Positions 1-6,496 of a stretch of DNA of 7,043 nucleotides are shown piece after piece (within the stretch, counting starts at the first letter, position 1; each line of letters begins with the position of its first letter). The DNA comes from JBCCRH01 sp039208045 (lineage in GTDB: Bacteria; Bacteroidota; Bacteroidia; Chitinophagales; Saprospiraceae), in the NCBI GenBank assembly GCA_039208045.1, contig JBCCRH010000342.1:1-7043 (forward strand), given 5' to 3'. Under the pieces are notes generated by a model. The model saw nothing but the letters and a program-made list of their open reading frames with translations. It searched no databases and was not told where the DNA came from. The position numbers and the translations under genes are program-made.

Positions 1-888
1 CTCTGCATTATCTACCCTAGCTAATTGCCCTGCTTTAATGGGCACTTCAAAGTCAAATAGCAGTTGTGGGACTAGCACTTTTGCTTCTTCTGGTAAGGCG
101 CAAAGGCTCATTTTCATAACATTGGTGACTTTCGCCAAATCTACCCCAAACAAACGGATATAATTTTTATTCTGCTCGGACGAATAGGTACGTTCTAAGA
201 TGAGCAGCTGCTGGTTTTTCCAATGTAGGATTTCCGTTACGCCATTTTCATTTTCCCCAATATTAGTCCATCGGTGCAGCGGGTAAGCATATTCTTTCTG
301 CACTACCTCTGCTATTTTTAGATCATACTCCAAAATACGCACGAGTCCCTGCACTTGGGTATCTCCACTACATTTTTCTGTTTTTAGAGCTCGTTCGAAG
401 GCTACCCACATGCGCCTACCATCCGAAGAAAAAGTTAAACTCTCCAAGCCTGCATTTTTTTGCATTAGCCGATGTTTCTGCCGCATAGCCATTTTGCCGG
501 AAGGCGAAATAATAGAGGTAGCTGTATGGTGCTCATTAGCGATGTATAATTCGGAGGTTCCTGGTCGGATGCGGATCGATTCTGGCTCTGCCCTGCTTGG
601 CTGTAACAGTGCTATACCCGTATAGGTAATCCCTGGATTGGGTAAGGTGTCTAGCTGTATTTTAAAATAGCGAGCTGGTGGCTTATCCGCTACCAGATAA
701 TACGCTTGCGTAGCCGGATGATATTCAATTCCTGAAAGTCCACCCATCTTTTCGCCTTCACAACTGGGACACACATAATCATGCGGAATGATGGTGACTC
801 CTTCGAAGGTGAAGGTGGGAAAATTTTGGCTGTAGCCGAATGAGAAGGAAACAAGGAAAAGTACGACATGTAGTAATCTACCAATCAT
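1..888 (-). CDS. Secreted phytase-like (esterase-like activity of phytase) protein, C-terminus missing at window edge
   Basis: The frame is open for 296 codons from the ATG at 888 to the left edge, with no stop. Residues 1-20 form a Sec signal peptide: a short basic start, a Leu/Val/Phe core, then a likely cut after the Ser at 20. The mature part has the repeated strand pattern of the 'esterase-like activity of phytase' family (PF13449-like, a beta-propeller). It shows GGLSGIEYHP (49-58), a PESI motif (102-105), GLESLTFSSDGR (147-158), VRILEYDL (183-190), NGVTEIL (215-221) and LLILERTY (228-235). Cys40 and Cys43 (CPSC) could form a disulfide after export. Members are usually about 350-400 residues, so roughly a fifth to a quarter is probably missing. 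The substrate is unknown, and true phytase activity should not be assumed from the name. The gene starts only 35 bp after the upstream gene's stop, past a terminator-like hairpin. No Shine-Dalgarno is seen. The family call rests on remembered motifs. Confidence 0.8.
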   Translation of the reverse strand, partial: MIGRLLHVVLFLVSFSFGYSQNFPTFTFEGVTIIPHDYVCPSCEGEKMGGLSGIEYHPATQAYYLVADKPPARYFKIQLDTLPNPGITYTGIALLQPSRAEPESIRIRPGTSELYIANEHHTATSIISPSGKMAMRQKHRLMQKNAGLESLTFSSDGRRMWVAFERALKTEKCSGDTQVQGLVRILEYDLKIAEVVQKEYAYPLHRWTNIGENENGVTEILHWKNQQLLILERTYSSEQNKNYIRLFGVDLAKVTNVMKMSLCALPEEAKVLVPQLLFDFEVPIKAGQLARVDNAE

Positions 889-911
889 GTGGGAGCTAGG
901 TTAGGTTGAAC

Positions 912-936
912 AAAAAAAGCGACTCATGCCGCTTTT
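912..936 (-). terminator. Intrinsic terminator-like hairpin overlapping the end of the TPR-like gene
   Basis: Read on the minus strand, AAAAGCG (936-930) pairs with CGCTTTT (921-915) across an 8-nt loop and runs into a seven-T tract (918-912). The upstream arm lies in the last sense codons of the 185-aa gene and its TGA stop is in the loop. The stem is short and half A/T, so termination may be partial. It would separate the two-gene cassette from the phytase-like gene just downstream. Confidence 0.5.
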
Positions 937-1481
937 GAAATTTTCTCAAGTATAATGGTACCGCTAGCATCACGCTGGGCTGCTATTTTCACTTCTGCTG
1001 CCCAGTAAGATTTTACAATTTCATCGATCAGATGATTAGGTACGACGATCCGGTAATATTCTTTTGATCTACTATCACGCAAGCGGATTTCGCTTTTATT
1101 AGCATTCGCATGCGTAATGGTACCTACCATCTCTAGCTTGTGCAGGGGCTGCGTGTTGGCTTCACTTAGCCTAGCTTCCAGCTCTCGCAGTTCTTTATAA
1201 ATAAAAGTAGGAGCACCGCTTTCCAAGCCCATGTTAATCAACTTCCTTGCTTCCCGATAGCGCCCACAATTGAAAGCCAAAGAAGCCGCACTACGCAGTA
1301 AAATGAAGTAAGAATCCTTATCCTGGCTCGAATTGGGTACTGTAAATACTGCTTCTTTTTCGAGCGATAGGGCTTTCTCAAAAAGCAAGGTGGCTGCTTT
1401 TTCATTGCCTTCCATACGAGCCAACAATGCCTCATCAGCAAACTCCATTGCCTTCTTATGTAGGACCGTGACCATGTTCAT
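924..1481 (-). CDS. TPR-like helical protein with C-terminal beta-rich domain, unknown function
   Basis: This is a 185-aa cytoplasmic protein with no signal peptide or membrane segment. Residues 4-108 are helical with tetratricopeptide-like spacing. They include MEFADEALLARMEGNEKAA (12-30), LFEKALSLEKEAV (33-45), RSAASLAFNCGRYREARKL (63-81) and IYKELRELEARL (94-105). Such arrays usually bind another protein. Residues 113-185 look like a separate beta-rich domain: VGTITHANANKSEIRLRD, then YYRIVVPNHLIDEIVKSYW (142-160), then VKIAAQ and IILEKI. The arrangement recalls, from memory only, families of uncharacterised proteins in cyanobacteria and Bacteroidota with a 'RSAASLAL-C-EAE-LI-GL' core. The ATG at 1481 is the first start; Met3 at 1475 is an alternative. 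The gene lies 103 bp downstream of the 184-aa gene on the same strand and probably shares its transcript. No enzymatic motif is seen. A partner or antitoxin-like role for the upstream protein is inference. Confidence 0.75.
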   Translation of the reverse strand: MNMVTVLHKKAMEFADEALLARMEGNEKAATLLFEKALSLEKEAVFTVPNSSQDKDSYFILLRSAASLAFNCGRYREARKLINMGLESGAPTFIYKELRELEARLSEANTQPLHKLEMVGTITHANANKSEIRLRDSRSKEYYRIVVPNHLIDEIVKSYWAAEVKIAAQRDASGTIILEKISKAA

Positions 1482-1584
1482 CTTGAGTACCGTTTTTAGT
1501 TCTTGGATATAGTATCTATTAACATCCGAGCAGTTAACTTTAGTTCCAAGGAAATTACTAAACTTTTCAGAGAGATACTAGCTT

Positions 1585-2139
1585 TTAAATAGTTTTCATT
1601 TTTGATTTAGGAGTGTGGAATTCTACTACGATAATGACGGCTGGAATATCGCTGTAGCCTCCTTGCTCTACTTGCCGAATTTTACGGCGTACACGACCAG
1701 CGAGCGTATTAGTGAGCGACGTTTTCCAGATACCTGAAACTTCCAGGCGCGCCGTGCGCTGCTCAAAGGGAAGTACATTTTCGTTGTATTTGCCAGTACC
1801 TAGCCAGTAATCGAAGCCAGTGCCTTTGAAGGATCGTTCGACGATGGTATAGTCGGTGTATTGTTTTAGCAGTAGAACGGCTATGGCGGTAGCACCGTAT
1901 TCGGTGGCCTCTTGCTGATCATTCCAACTGCGCACGACTTGTTGGTCGATGATTTCATCCCATTCGAGTTGTAGCAACTCTTTTTCTACTCGCTCCACCT
2001 TGAGCACTACTCCACTGTGGTGGCCACGAGCTGCTAAGCAGTAGGCGCCCGCTTCCGCTAAATATTGCCCGATACTACGCGATAGTCCTGGCATACCGAT
2101 CTTCAATTCTTCAAAATGGATGCTTTGCATACTGCTCAT
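1585..2139 (-). CDS. Conserved-looking 184-aa protein with a degenerate PD-(D/E)XK-like core, unknown function
   Basis: I do not recognise a named function. The N-terminal half (5-60) is mixed helix and strand. It is followed by RSWNDQQEATEYGATAIAVL (70-89), a helix carrying Glu77 and Glu80. Next come TIVERSFKGTGFDYWLG (98-114) with Asp110, TARLEVSGI (129-137) with Glu133, a basic helix GRVRRKIRQV (148-157), and a hydrophobic strand PAVIIVVEF (166-174). This helix-strand-strand-helix-strand order with E, D and E-x-S mimics a PD-(D/E)XK nuclease core in which the final Lys is Ser, so activity is uncertain. From memory, similar 'GTGFDYWLG...ARLEVSGI' proteins occur in cyanobacteria and Bacteroidota without known role. 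The frame is open up to 2307, but that would run 119 bp into the divergent aquaporin gene and give a non-homologous Lys/Cys-rich leader. I therefore start at ATG 2139; Met4 at 2130 is also possible. It heads a two-gene unit with the TPR-like gene. Confidence 0.75.
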   Translation of the reverse strand: MSSMQSIHFEELKIGMPGLSRSIGQYLAEAGAYCLAARGHHSGVVLKVERVEKELLQLEWDEIIDQQVVRSWNDQQEATEYGATAIAVLLLKQYTDYTIVERSFKGTGFDYWLGTGKYNENVLPFEQRTARLEVSGIWKTSLTNTLAGRVRRKIRQVEQGGYSDIPAVIIVVEFHTPKSKMKTI

Positions 2140-2170
2140 TTTGCGTTCGTGGACAATTATACTATTTTTT
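2139..2170 (+). promoter_or_regulatory. Candidate Bacteroidota-type promoter for the aquaporin gene
   Basis: TTTTG at 2139-2143 is followed 19 nt later by TATTTTTT at 2163-2170. The latter matches the Bacteroidota -7 consensus TAnnTTTG except for the last base, and the spacing is typical. Transcription would begin near 2176, leaving a short leader before ATG 2189. On the minus strand the same 49-bp gap holds TATAATTG (2161-2154), a one-mismatch -7 element for the divergent cassette but without a well-placed -33 element. The call rests on consensus matching only. Confidence 0.3.
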
Positions 2171-2188
2171 AAGCAAAACCCTTCGCAT

Positions 2189-2812
2189 ATGCAACACCTC
2201 CCCAAACTCCTAGTGGAGTTTATTGGTACCTTCTTTTTGTGTTTGGCGGTGGCCCTAAATACCAATGCTGGAACGATGAATATTATTGCTATTGTGGGGG
2301 TACTCACGGCGATGATTTATGCCGGCGGGCCTATTTCTGCGGCACATTATAATCCAGCTATTACCCTTTCTTTTTATTTGCGGGGGCGTATTTCGCTGCG
2401 CTTAGGAGTCTATTACGTGCTTGCGCAATGCTTGGCGGCAGGCGGCGCCGCCCTATGTGCACAGCAACTCCTGAGTACTTCATTTGCACCTTTTCCACTA
2501 TTAGAAAATTGGTCGGCGGCGCTTACAGCTGAGGTGCTGGGTACGTTTGCGCTGGCATTTGTGATTATGGCGGTAGCGACATCGAAGCATAGCAAAGGCA
2601 ATGAGTACTATGGCTTAGCGATAGGGAGTGCAGTGGCTGGCTTGGCATATCTGTTGGGGCCGTACTCTGGGGCGATGTTTAACCCTGCGGTGGCGCTGAG
2701 CCAGACGAGCTTGGGGATGTACGCCTGGGGGGAGCTGGGCTTCTTTTGGGTGGTTTGCCCAGTGGGAGCGGCAGCGGCAACGCTGGTGTATAATGTAGTG
2801 GACCCCGCCTAG
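2189..2812 (+). CDS. Aquaporin / MIP-family channel with valine at the selectivity-filter arginine position
   Basis: This is a 207-aa inner-membrane channel of the major intrinsic protein family, which passes water or small neutral solutes. Six hydrophobic segments and two half-helices are visible. The first half has EFIGTFFLCLAVAL (10-23) and AAHYNPAITLSF (51-62); the second has EVLGTFALAFVIMAV (115-129) and SGAMFNPAVALS (160-171). Both NPA motifs are intact (55-57 and 165-167). Most water or glycerol channels have Arg directly after the second NPA as part of the aromatic/arginine filter; here it is Val168, so selectivity is not predictable. The size is slightly below the usual 220-280 residues because both tails are very short. 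The frame is open from 2120, but those 23 extra residues lack family character and overlap the divergent gene, so ATG 2189 (MQHLPKLLVEF) is chosen. It diverges from the 184-aa gene across 49 bp. Confidence 0.88.
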   Translation: MQHLPKLLVEFIGTFFLCLAVALNTNAGTMNIIAIVGVLTAMIYAGGPISAAHYNPAITLSFYLRGRISLRLGVYYVLAQCLAAGGAALCAQQLLSTSFAPFPLLENWSAALTAEVLGTFALAFVIMAVATSKHSKGNEYYGLAIGSAVAGLAYLLGPYSGAMFNPAVALSQTSLGMYAWGELGFFWVVCPVGAAAATLVYNVVDPA

Positions 2813-3093
2813 CTCGATTTTTGGTAGCCTCAGTATATTTTAATGCCTAATTTTAATTTTTAAGAAAAAATCACTACTTTTATTCACGTTAGAGCCCTTA
2901 TAACTAAAACGAAACCATGCAAACACCAAGAAACCCACACATCTTCTCTAGTTTTCTAAGAAACAGCTTACTATTTTTCCTTACTAAACAAGGCATTCAA
3001 TAAATATTTCTTCTGGTTTCTTACAGGAACCCCAGCATTCTCTTCTCCAATACTTTTCATACAAGTGACTGATTTTTATCCATTTACACAAAG

Positions 3094-3133
3094 GTTACTA
3101 CTTTTTTTATCTTTTTTTAATTGAAATAGTAAC
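3094..3133. repeat. 7-bp inverted repeat with T-rich spacer
   Basis: GTTACTA (3094-3100) is the reverse complement of TAGTAAC (3127-3133), separated by 26 nt that are mostly T. It could be a spaced operator half-site pair or a weak hairpin. A repeat this short can also arise by chance in AT-rich DNA. Confidence 0.3.
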
Positions 3134-3155
3134 ATAAAGGATGACCGTAGCATTA

Positions 3156-3168
3156 AGGAGTAACTCCT
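3156..3168. promoter_or_regulatory. Perfect 13-bp palindrome, possible operator
   Basis: AGGAGTAACTCCT consists of AGGAGT and ACTCCT around a single central base, 117 bp upstream of the first eCIS gene. Compact perfect dyads like this are typical binding sites for dimeric regulators. No regulator gene is visible in the window and the match to any known operator is unknown. Confidence 0.3.
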
Positions 3169-3217
3169 AGCTATTAATTAGTGATTTCATAGCCTAGGTT
3201 TTACACAAACATAGACA

Positions 3218-3245
3218 CTTGCACGCCTTAATCGGCGCGGGCAAG
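3218..3245 (+). promoter_or_regulatory. GC-rich imperfect stem-loop just upstream of the eCIS operon
   Basis: CTTGC (3218-3222) pairs with GCAAG (3241-3245), and inside it CGCC (3224-3227) pairs with GGCG (3234-3237) around a 6-nt loop, with a small internal loop (A opposite CGG). It stands out as a GC-rich island in AT-rich surroundings 39 nt before the ATG. If transcription begins upstream it would be a 5'-leader structure. If it begins at the -7 element at 3263 it would lie in the promoter. No U-tract follows directly, so it is not a good terminator. Confidence 0.4.
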
Positions 3246-3262
3246 ACCTGGTTTTCATTAAC

Positions 3263-3270
3263 TAACTTTG
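3263..3270 (+). promoter_or_regulatory. Candidate -7 promoter element for the eCIS operon
   Basis: TAACTTTG matches all six fixed positions of the Bacteroidota -7 consensus TAnnTTTG. It would place the start site a few bases before ATG 3285, giving a very short leader. No clear TTG -33 element is found 19-21 nt upstream, so the call is tentative. Confidence 0.35.
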
Positions 3271-3284
3271 AATCAAATTAAAAA

Positions 3285-3869
3285 ATGCTATTCGAAGCCT
3301 TAAATTTTATTGTCCAACAATTAGATGGCTATCTATTAAGGTTAGACCGTCCCACGTATCGCCCTTTCCTGGGGAATATTGCCCTGCAGGATGGACAAAA
3401 CGGGACGGATGAGCAAGATGTAGATGATAAGTTAGTGGTCTCTTTAATCAGTATCGAAGAAGAAAAGACGCTGAAAAATGAAACGAGCTATCGCCGAGTA
3501 GGAAGAGAAGTAGTAAAGCAAAATCCTCCTATTTTTCTCAATCTCCATGTGCTCTTCTCCTCAAATATTGCCGACTATCAGGAAGCACTACGCGCCTTAT
3601 CACTGGTGATTCAGTTCTTTCAGCTCCGCACTACCTTTTCGGCCGAGCAGCATGCTGCCCTTCGGACAGCTGGTATTGAGAAGCTAAATTTTGAAATCGT
3701 AGACCTCAGCTTTGAGCAAACGTATAATCTCTGGGGAGTGCTTGGCAGTAAACTGGTGCCCAATATTCTGTATAAAGTTCGAGTGGTAGCGATTCAAGGC
3801 GCTCCTGTTCAAGAAGCCGGCATGGTAAGCGAAATAGTCGTGACTGATAAATCCATCATCCAAGAATAA
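3285..3869 (+). CDS. DUF4255 / Pvc16-family cap (tail terminator) protein of a contractile injection system
   Basis: This 194-aa cytoplasmic protein belongs to the DUF4255 (Pvc16 N-terminal, Afp16-like) family. In antifeeding-prophage and PVC particles this family caps the end of the sheath and tube and fixes particle length. Visible family features are the N-terminal helix FEALNFIVQQLDGYL (3-17), LVVSLISIEEEKTLKNE (50-66), PPIFLNLHVLFSS (81-93) and YQEALRALSLVIQFFQ (98-113). Near the C-terminus are YNLWGVLGSKLVPNILYKVR (residues about 147-166). The start is fixed because an in-frame TAA lies just upstream (3279-3281). No Shine-Dalgarno is present; the leader is an A-run. It is the first gene of the operon, and its TAA overlaps the next ATG by one base, so the two are probably translated together. 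Assignment rests on motif memory and on the adjacent sheath genes, which agree. Confidence 0.88.
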   Translation: MLFEALNFIVQQLDGYLLRLDRPTYRPFLGNIALQDGQNGTDEQDVDDKLVVSLISIEEEKTLKNETSYRRVGREVVKQNPPIFLNLHVLFSSNIADYQEALRALSLVIQFFQLRTTFSAEQHAALRTAGIEKLNFEIVDLSFEQTYNLWGVLGSKLVPNILYKVRVVAIQGAPVQEAGMVSEIVVTDKSIIQE

Positions 3870-5002
3870 TGTTCAATATCCGTTACATACCGTTAATTAG
3901 GGTGGTCGTTGACCATCAATATTACAGCGCTGGCCAGTCGCCGGATTTGGTTTTCGTCCCAACGGCAGATTGTCAGCAACTCCTGACGAATCTTAAGTTG
4001 CGTTTTTTACCAGAACCAACAGGCTTTTCCATTGCCATGCGCATCACTGAAGCGATGGATGCAACTACTTTTCGCCCTTACGTACAGCCATCGCAGCCCT
4101 TGCGTTTACGCTTTTATGTGGGTATTAACAATCCTAACTTCTTTACCTTTTCCCAATTGCAAGGCCCTCCGAAAGGCGATCAAATCTACTACCTGAGTAA
4201 TCGTTTTGATAAAAGTATAGCTGGAGCCCCGCCTCAGCTTCTACTCAGTGGCCACGAAAATGGAGATAATCACGTATCAGTCAACGACCAAGTGCGTATA
4301 GTAGCCGCAACGTTTAAGTACCAACTTTCCACACCAGGGGCGCAGGTGAGCATACGGGAGCGTTTTGAAAACCAAGCAACCATATTGTGGCCAAGGCCAG
4401 ACTCGCCGCAAGGGGAAGGCAACACCATTGAGTGCAATCTTGAGGGACTTCCCAATGGACGCTATCAGCTCCGAGAAGATAATGGAACTACCGTGGAGCT
4501 CTACAAAGACAGTGCTTTCAGTCCTACAGGCGGTATGGGTTTACTAGAGCTATTGGGCGAAAGCCCTACTACTAACTTTGGCTTTTTAACGCCACAAGGC
4601 GATGGGAGCTTCTTGGCCAACCAACGCACCTATCATATCCGATTCTTAGCAAGAGCTGCATTTTGGCGCTACTTCATCATCGCGCAAAGTGAAGCGGTCA
4701 GCCTCAATAATTTTTCTATCGCCAATAGCTTTTCAAGTGTCCCCGTACCTGCCAGTATGGAAGCAAAATATGGTACTGGCAACATTGCCCTATGGCAATC
4801 CCAAGCGGCTATTGCGCTAAGCGACAACCCCAGTACCACAGTCGATTACCAATATGATCCACCTGGCCCTACTAACGCTAGCGGGCAGCTACCCAGCCCT
4901 AGCCTAGCCAATACGGGGCCACGCAGAGATAACAGCGGCAACCTACTCGTAGATGGCGCTGGTGCACCCATTTTTTATAGTGAAGAATATGTCATTCTAT
5001 AA
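3869..5002 (+). CDS. eCIS-associated 377-aa protein of unknown function, possible cap adaptor
   Basis: This soluble, strand-rich protein has no signal peptide or membrane segment. It begins with RVVVDHQYYSAGQSPDLVFV (11-30) and PTADCQQLLTNLKLRFLPE (31-49). I associate that opening with uncharacterised proteins encoded beside DUF4255 and sheath genes in eCIS loci. A central stretch (about 137-215) reads like a beta-sandwich. A Gly/Phe/Thr-rich part (220-260) leads to HIRFLARAAFWRYFIIAQSE (residues about 255-274). The last 60 residues are Pro/Gly/Asn-rich and probably extended, ending FYSEEYVIL. Translational coupling to the cap gene (TAATG, 1-nt overlap) and position before the sheath genes suggest a structural partner of the cap. 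Bacteroidota particles such as AlgoCIS have been reported to contain a cap adaptor, and this gene is a candidate for that role, by inference only. Confidence 0.6.
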   Translation: MFNIRYIPLIRVVVDHQYYSAGQSPDLVFVPTADCQQLLTNLKLRFLPEPTGFSIAMRITEAMDATTFRPYVQPSQPLRLRFYVGINNPNFFTFSQLQGPPKGDQIYYLSNRFDKSIAGAPPQLLLSGHENGDNHVSVNDQVRIVAATFKYQLSTPGAQVSIRERFENQATILWPRPDSPQGEGNTIECNLEGLPNGRYQLREDNGTTVELYKDSAFSPTGGMGLLELLGESPTTNFGFLTPQGDGSFLANQRTYHIRFLARAAFWRYFIIAQSEAVSLNNFSIANSFSSVPVPASMEAKYGTGNIALWQSQAAIALSDNPSTTVDYQYDPPGPTNASGQLPSPSLANTGPRRDNSGNLLVDGAGAPIFYSEEYVIL

Positions 5003-5018
5003 TTAAGAACTAATTCGT

Positions 5019-6464
5019 ATGCTAAATTTAAATAACCTTAAAACACCAGGAGTCTACATCGACGAAGTGTCCTTGTTGCCCCCTTCTGTGGCCGCCGTCG
5101 AAACGGCTATTCCCGCCTTCATTGGCTACACTGCTACCAATCCTTTCGGTGGCTCTGATTTCCCCAAAAAGGCCGTCAAAGTACAGTCTATGGTGGAATT
5201 TCGTACGCTATTTGGTGGGCCGTTTAATGAAACGTTTAGTGCTACTATTGCAGTGGTTGAGGGGGTAGAAACTATCGTAACACCACCCGCAGCACCCACC
5301 CATTTATACCGCCTTTACTATGCCTTAGAGTTGTATTTTGCCAATGGTGGAGGCCCTTGCTACATCATCTCCGCAGGCAGCTATGGTAGTGGGGTAAGTG
5401 CTTCTGATTTGCAAGATGGCTTGGCCGTTCTTGCCGAAGAAGACGAGCCAACGCTCATCCTTTTTCCAGATGCTGTGGCCATTAGCAATGCGAATGACGA
5501 ACTGGCGTTCACGCAATTCTACAGCTTGTACGCCGCTGCTCTAGCCCAATGTGCCGAACTGAAAGATCGATTTACGCTAGTCGATGTCTACCGAGGCGAT
5601 GAAGATTTCCGTGCAGCAGGTGGCGACGATATTATCAACGACGATCCACTTGGATTCAGAAGTGGTATCGGTACGGCCAATCTCAAGTACGGAGCAGCTT
5701 ACTATCCTTGGGTAGAAACGACCTTATCCTTTGCCTATGATCCTACGGCCGTAACCATCAGTGGCTACACGGAAAGTGTCGTGCTAAAAGACGACGCTGC
5801 CGCTGCCGTTGACCCCAACACCTCACTCTTCCACCGGAATAATGCCTTGTATCACGAAGTAGTCGCTGCTATCGAACGCCATTTGGTGGTACTGCCACCC
5901 AGCGCTTTAATGGCAGGCGTTTATGCGACGGTAGATAGCACACGAGGCGTATGGAAGTCTCCTGCTAATGTGAGTTTGATAGGCGTCACTAAGCCTACGG
6001 TTACCGTAAATAACGCCCGCCAAGATGACCTCAATATGCCTAGCAATGGCAAAGCCGTCAATGCAATACGATCGTTTGCAGGTAAGGGCATCCTAGTGTG
6101 GGGAGCGCGCACCCTTGCGGGCAACGATAATGAATGGCGCTACATCTCGGTGCGTCGCTTTTTCAATATGGTTGAAGAATCGGTCATGAAAGCTTCTGAA
6201 CCTTTTGTTTTTGAACCCAATGCGGCAGGAACATGGGTAAAGGTAAAAGCGATGATTGAAAATTTTCTGACCATCCAGTGGAGAGCTGGGGCGCTCGTTG
6301 GAGCAAAGCCAGAGCAAGCCTTTTTCGTAAGGGTAGGCTTAGGCCAAACCATGACCGCACAAGATGTGCTCGAAGGGCGAATGATTATCGAAATAGGGAT
6401 GGCAGTAGTTCGTCCTGCGGAGTTTATCATCCTGCGCTTCTCGCACAAGATGCAAGTATCTTAA
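5019..6464 (+). CDS. Contractile injection system sheath subunit, first paralogue
   Basis: This 481-aa sheath protein belongs to the phage tail sheath / Afp2-4, Pvc2-4 family. Copies stack as hexamer rings around the inner tube and contract to drive it forward. The N-terminal arm is TPGVYIDEV (9-17), then PPSVAAV (21-27) and AIPAFIGYT (30-38). Further landmarks are NGGGPCY (109-115), LKYGAAYYPW (about 224-233), RGVWKSPANV (309-318), GKGILVWGARTLAGNDNEWR (355-374) and RRFFNMVEES (379-388). A C-terminal arm follows with EPFVFEPN (394-401), IENFLTIQWRAGALVGA and the final IILRFSHKMQVS. Length is normal and both interlocking termini are present, so it appears complete and functional. An in-frame TAA at 5004-5006 fixes ATG 5019. 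It lies 16 bp after the 377-aa gene and 32 bp before a second sheath gene, within one operon. Residues about 55-85 form a loop that differs from the paralogue. Confidence 0.95.
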   Translation: MLNLNNLKTPGVYIDEVSLLPPSVAAVETAIPAFIGYTATNPFGGSDFPKKAVKVQSMVEFRTLFGGPFNETFSATIAVVEGVETIVTPPAAPTHLYRLYYALELYFANGGGPCYIISAGSYGSGVSASDLQDGLAVLAEEDEPTLILFPDAVAISNANDELAFTQFYSLYAAALAQCAELKDRFTLVDVYRGDEDFRAAGGDDIINDDPLGFRSGIGTANLKYGAAYYPWVETTLSFAYDPTAVTISGYTESVVLKDDAAAAVDPNTSLFHRNNALYHEVVAAIERHLVVLPPSALMAGVYATVDSTRGVWKSPANVSLIGVTKPTVTVNNARQDDLNMPSNGKAVNAIRSFAGKGILVWGARTLAGNDNEWRYISVRRFFNMVEESVMKASEPFVFEPNAAGTWVKVKAMIENFLTIQWRAGALVGAKPEQAFFVRVGLGQTMTAQDVLEGRMIIEIGMAVVRPAEFIILRFSHKMQVS

Positions 6465-6496
6465 TACCATCAACTTATTATTCATAACAACTAATC

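Larger units (their letters stand above)
2813..3284 (+). other. 472-bp AT-rich gene-free region, likely regulatory region of the injection-system operon
   Basis: No convincing coding frame, tRNA or rRNA is seen here. The first part is T-rich and holds a weak all-A/T hairpin (ATTTTT 2856-2861 with AAAAAT 2866-2871) that could help end aquaporin transcription. The 3090-3284 part carries three inverted repeats and a -7-like element, listed separately. Its length and position directly before the first injection-system gene make it the obvious place for control of that operon. No known operator or riboswitch was recognised. Confidence 0.5.

Noticed and set aside
410..625. 71-codon plus-strand frame
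   Set aside because: It lies antisense to the phytase-like coding frame and has low-complexity Cys/Arg/Ile composition with no recognisable domain.
690..884. 64-codon minus-strand frame starting with TTG
   Set aside because: It is a shifted frame inside the phytase-like gene, whose own frame has a signal peptide and family motifs.
1510..1580. Inverted repeat TAGTATC (1510-1516) / GATACTA (1574-1580) in the gap between the two cassette genes
   Set aside because: A 7-bp match with nearly 60 nt between arms is expected by chance in AT-rich DNA, and no promoter or terminator accompanies it.
2120..2188. 23-residue N-terminal extension of the aquaporin frame
   Set aside because: Aquaporins begin close to the first membrane helix, as from ATG 2189. 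The extension would overlap the start of the divergent gene and the promoter candidate.
2140..2307. N-terminal extension of the 184-aa minus-strand gene, open up to 2307
   Set aside because: It would overlap the confidently identified aquaporin gene by 119 bp on the opposite strand, and the extra residues look like a random leader; ATG 2139 starts the well-structured protein.
6093..6487. Overlapping frames of 69-102 codons on both strands at the end of the first sheath gene
   Set aside because: The sheath frame is continuous here and carries strongly conserved C-terminal motifs, so the others are shadows without protein character.
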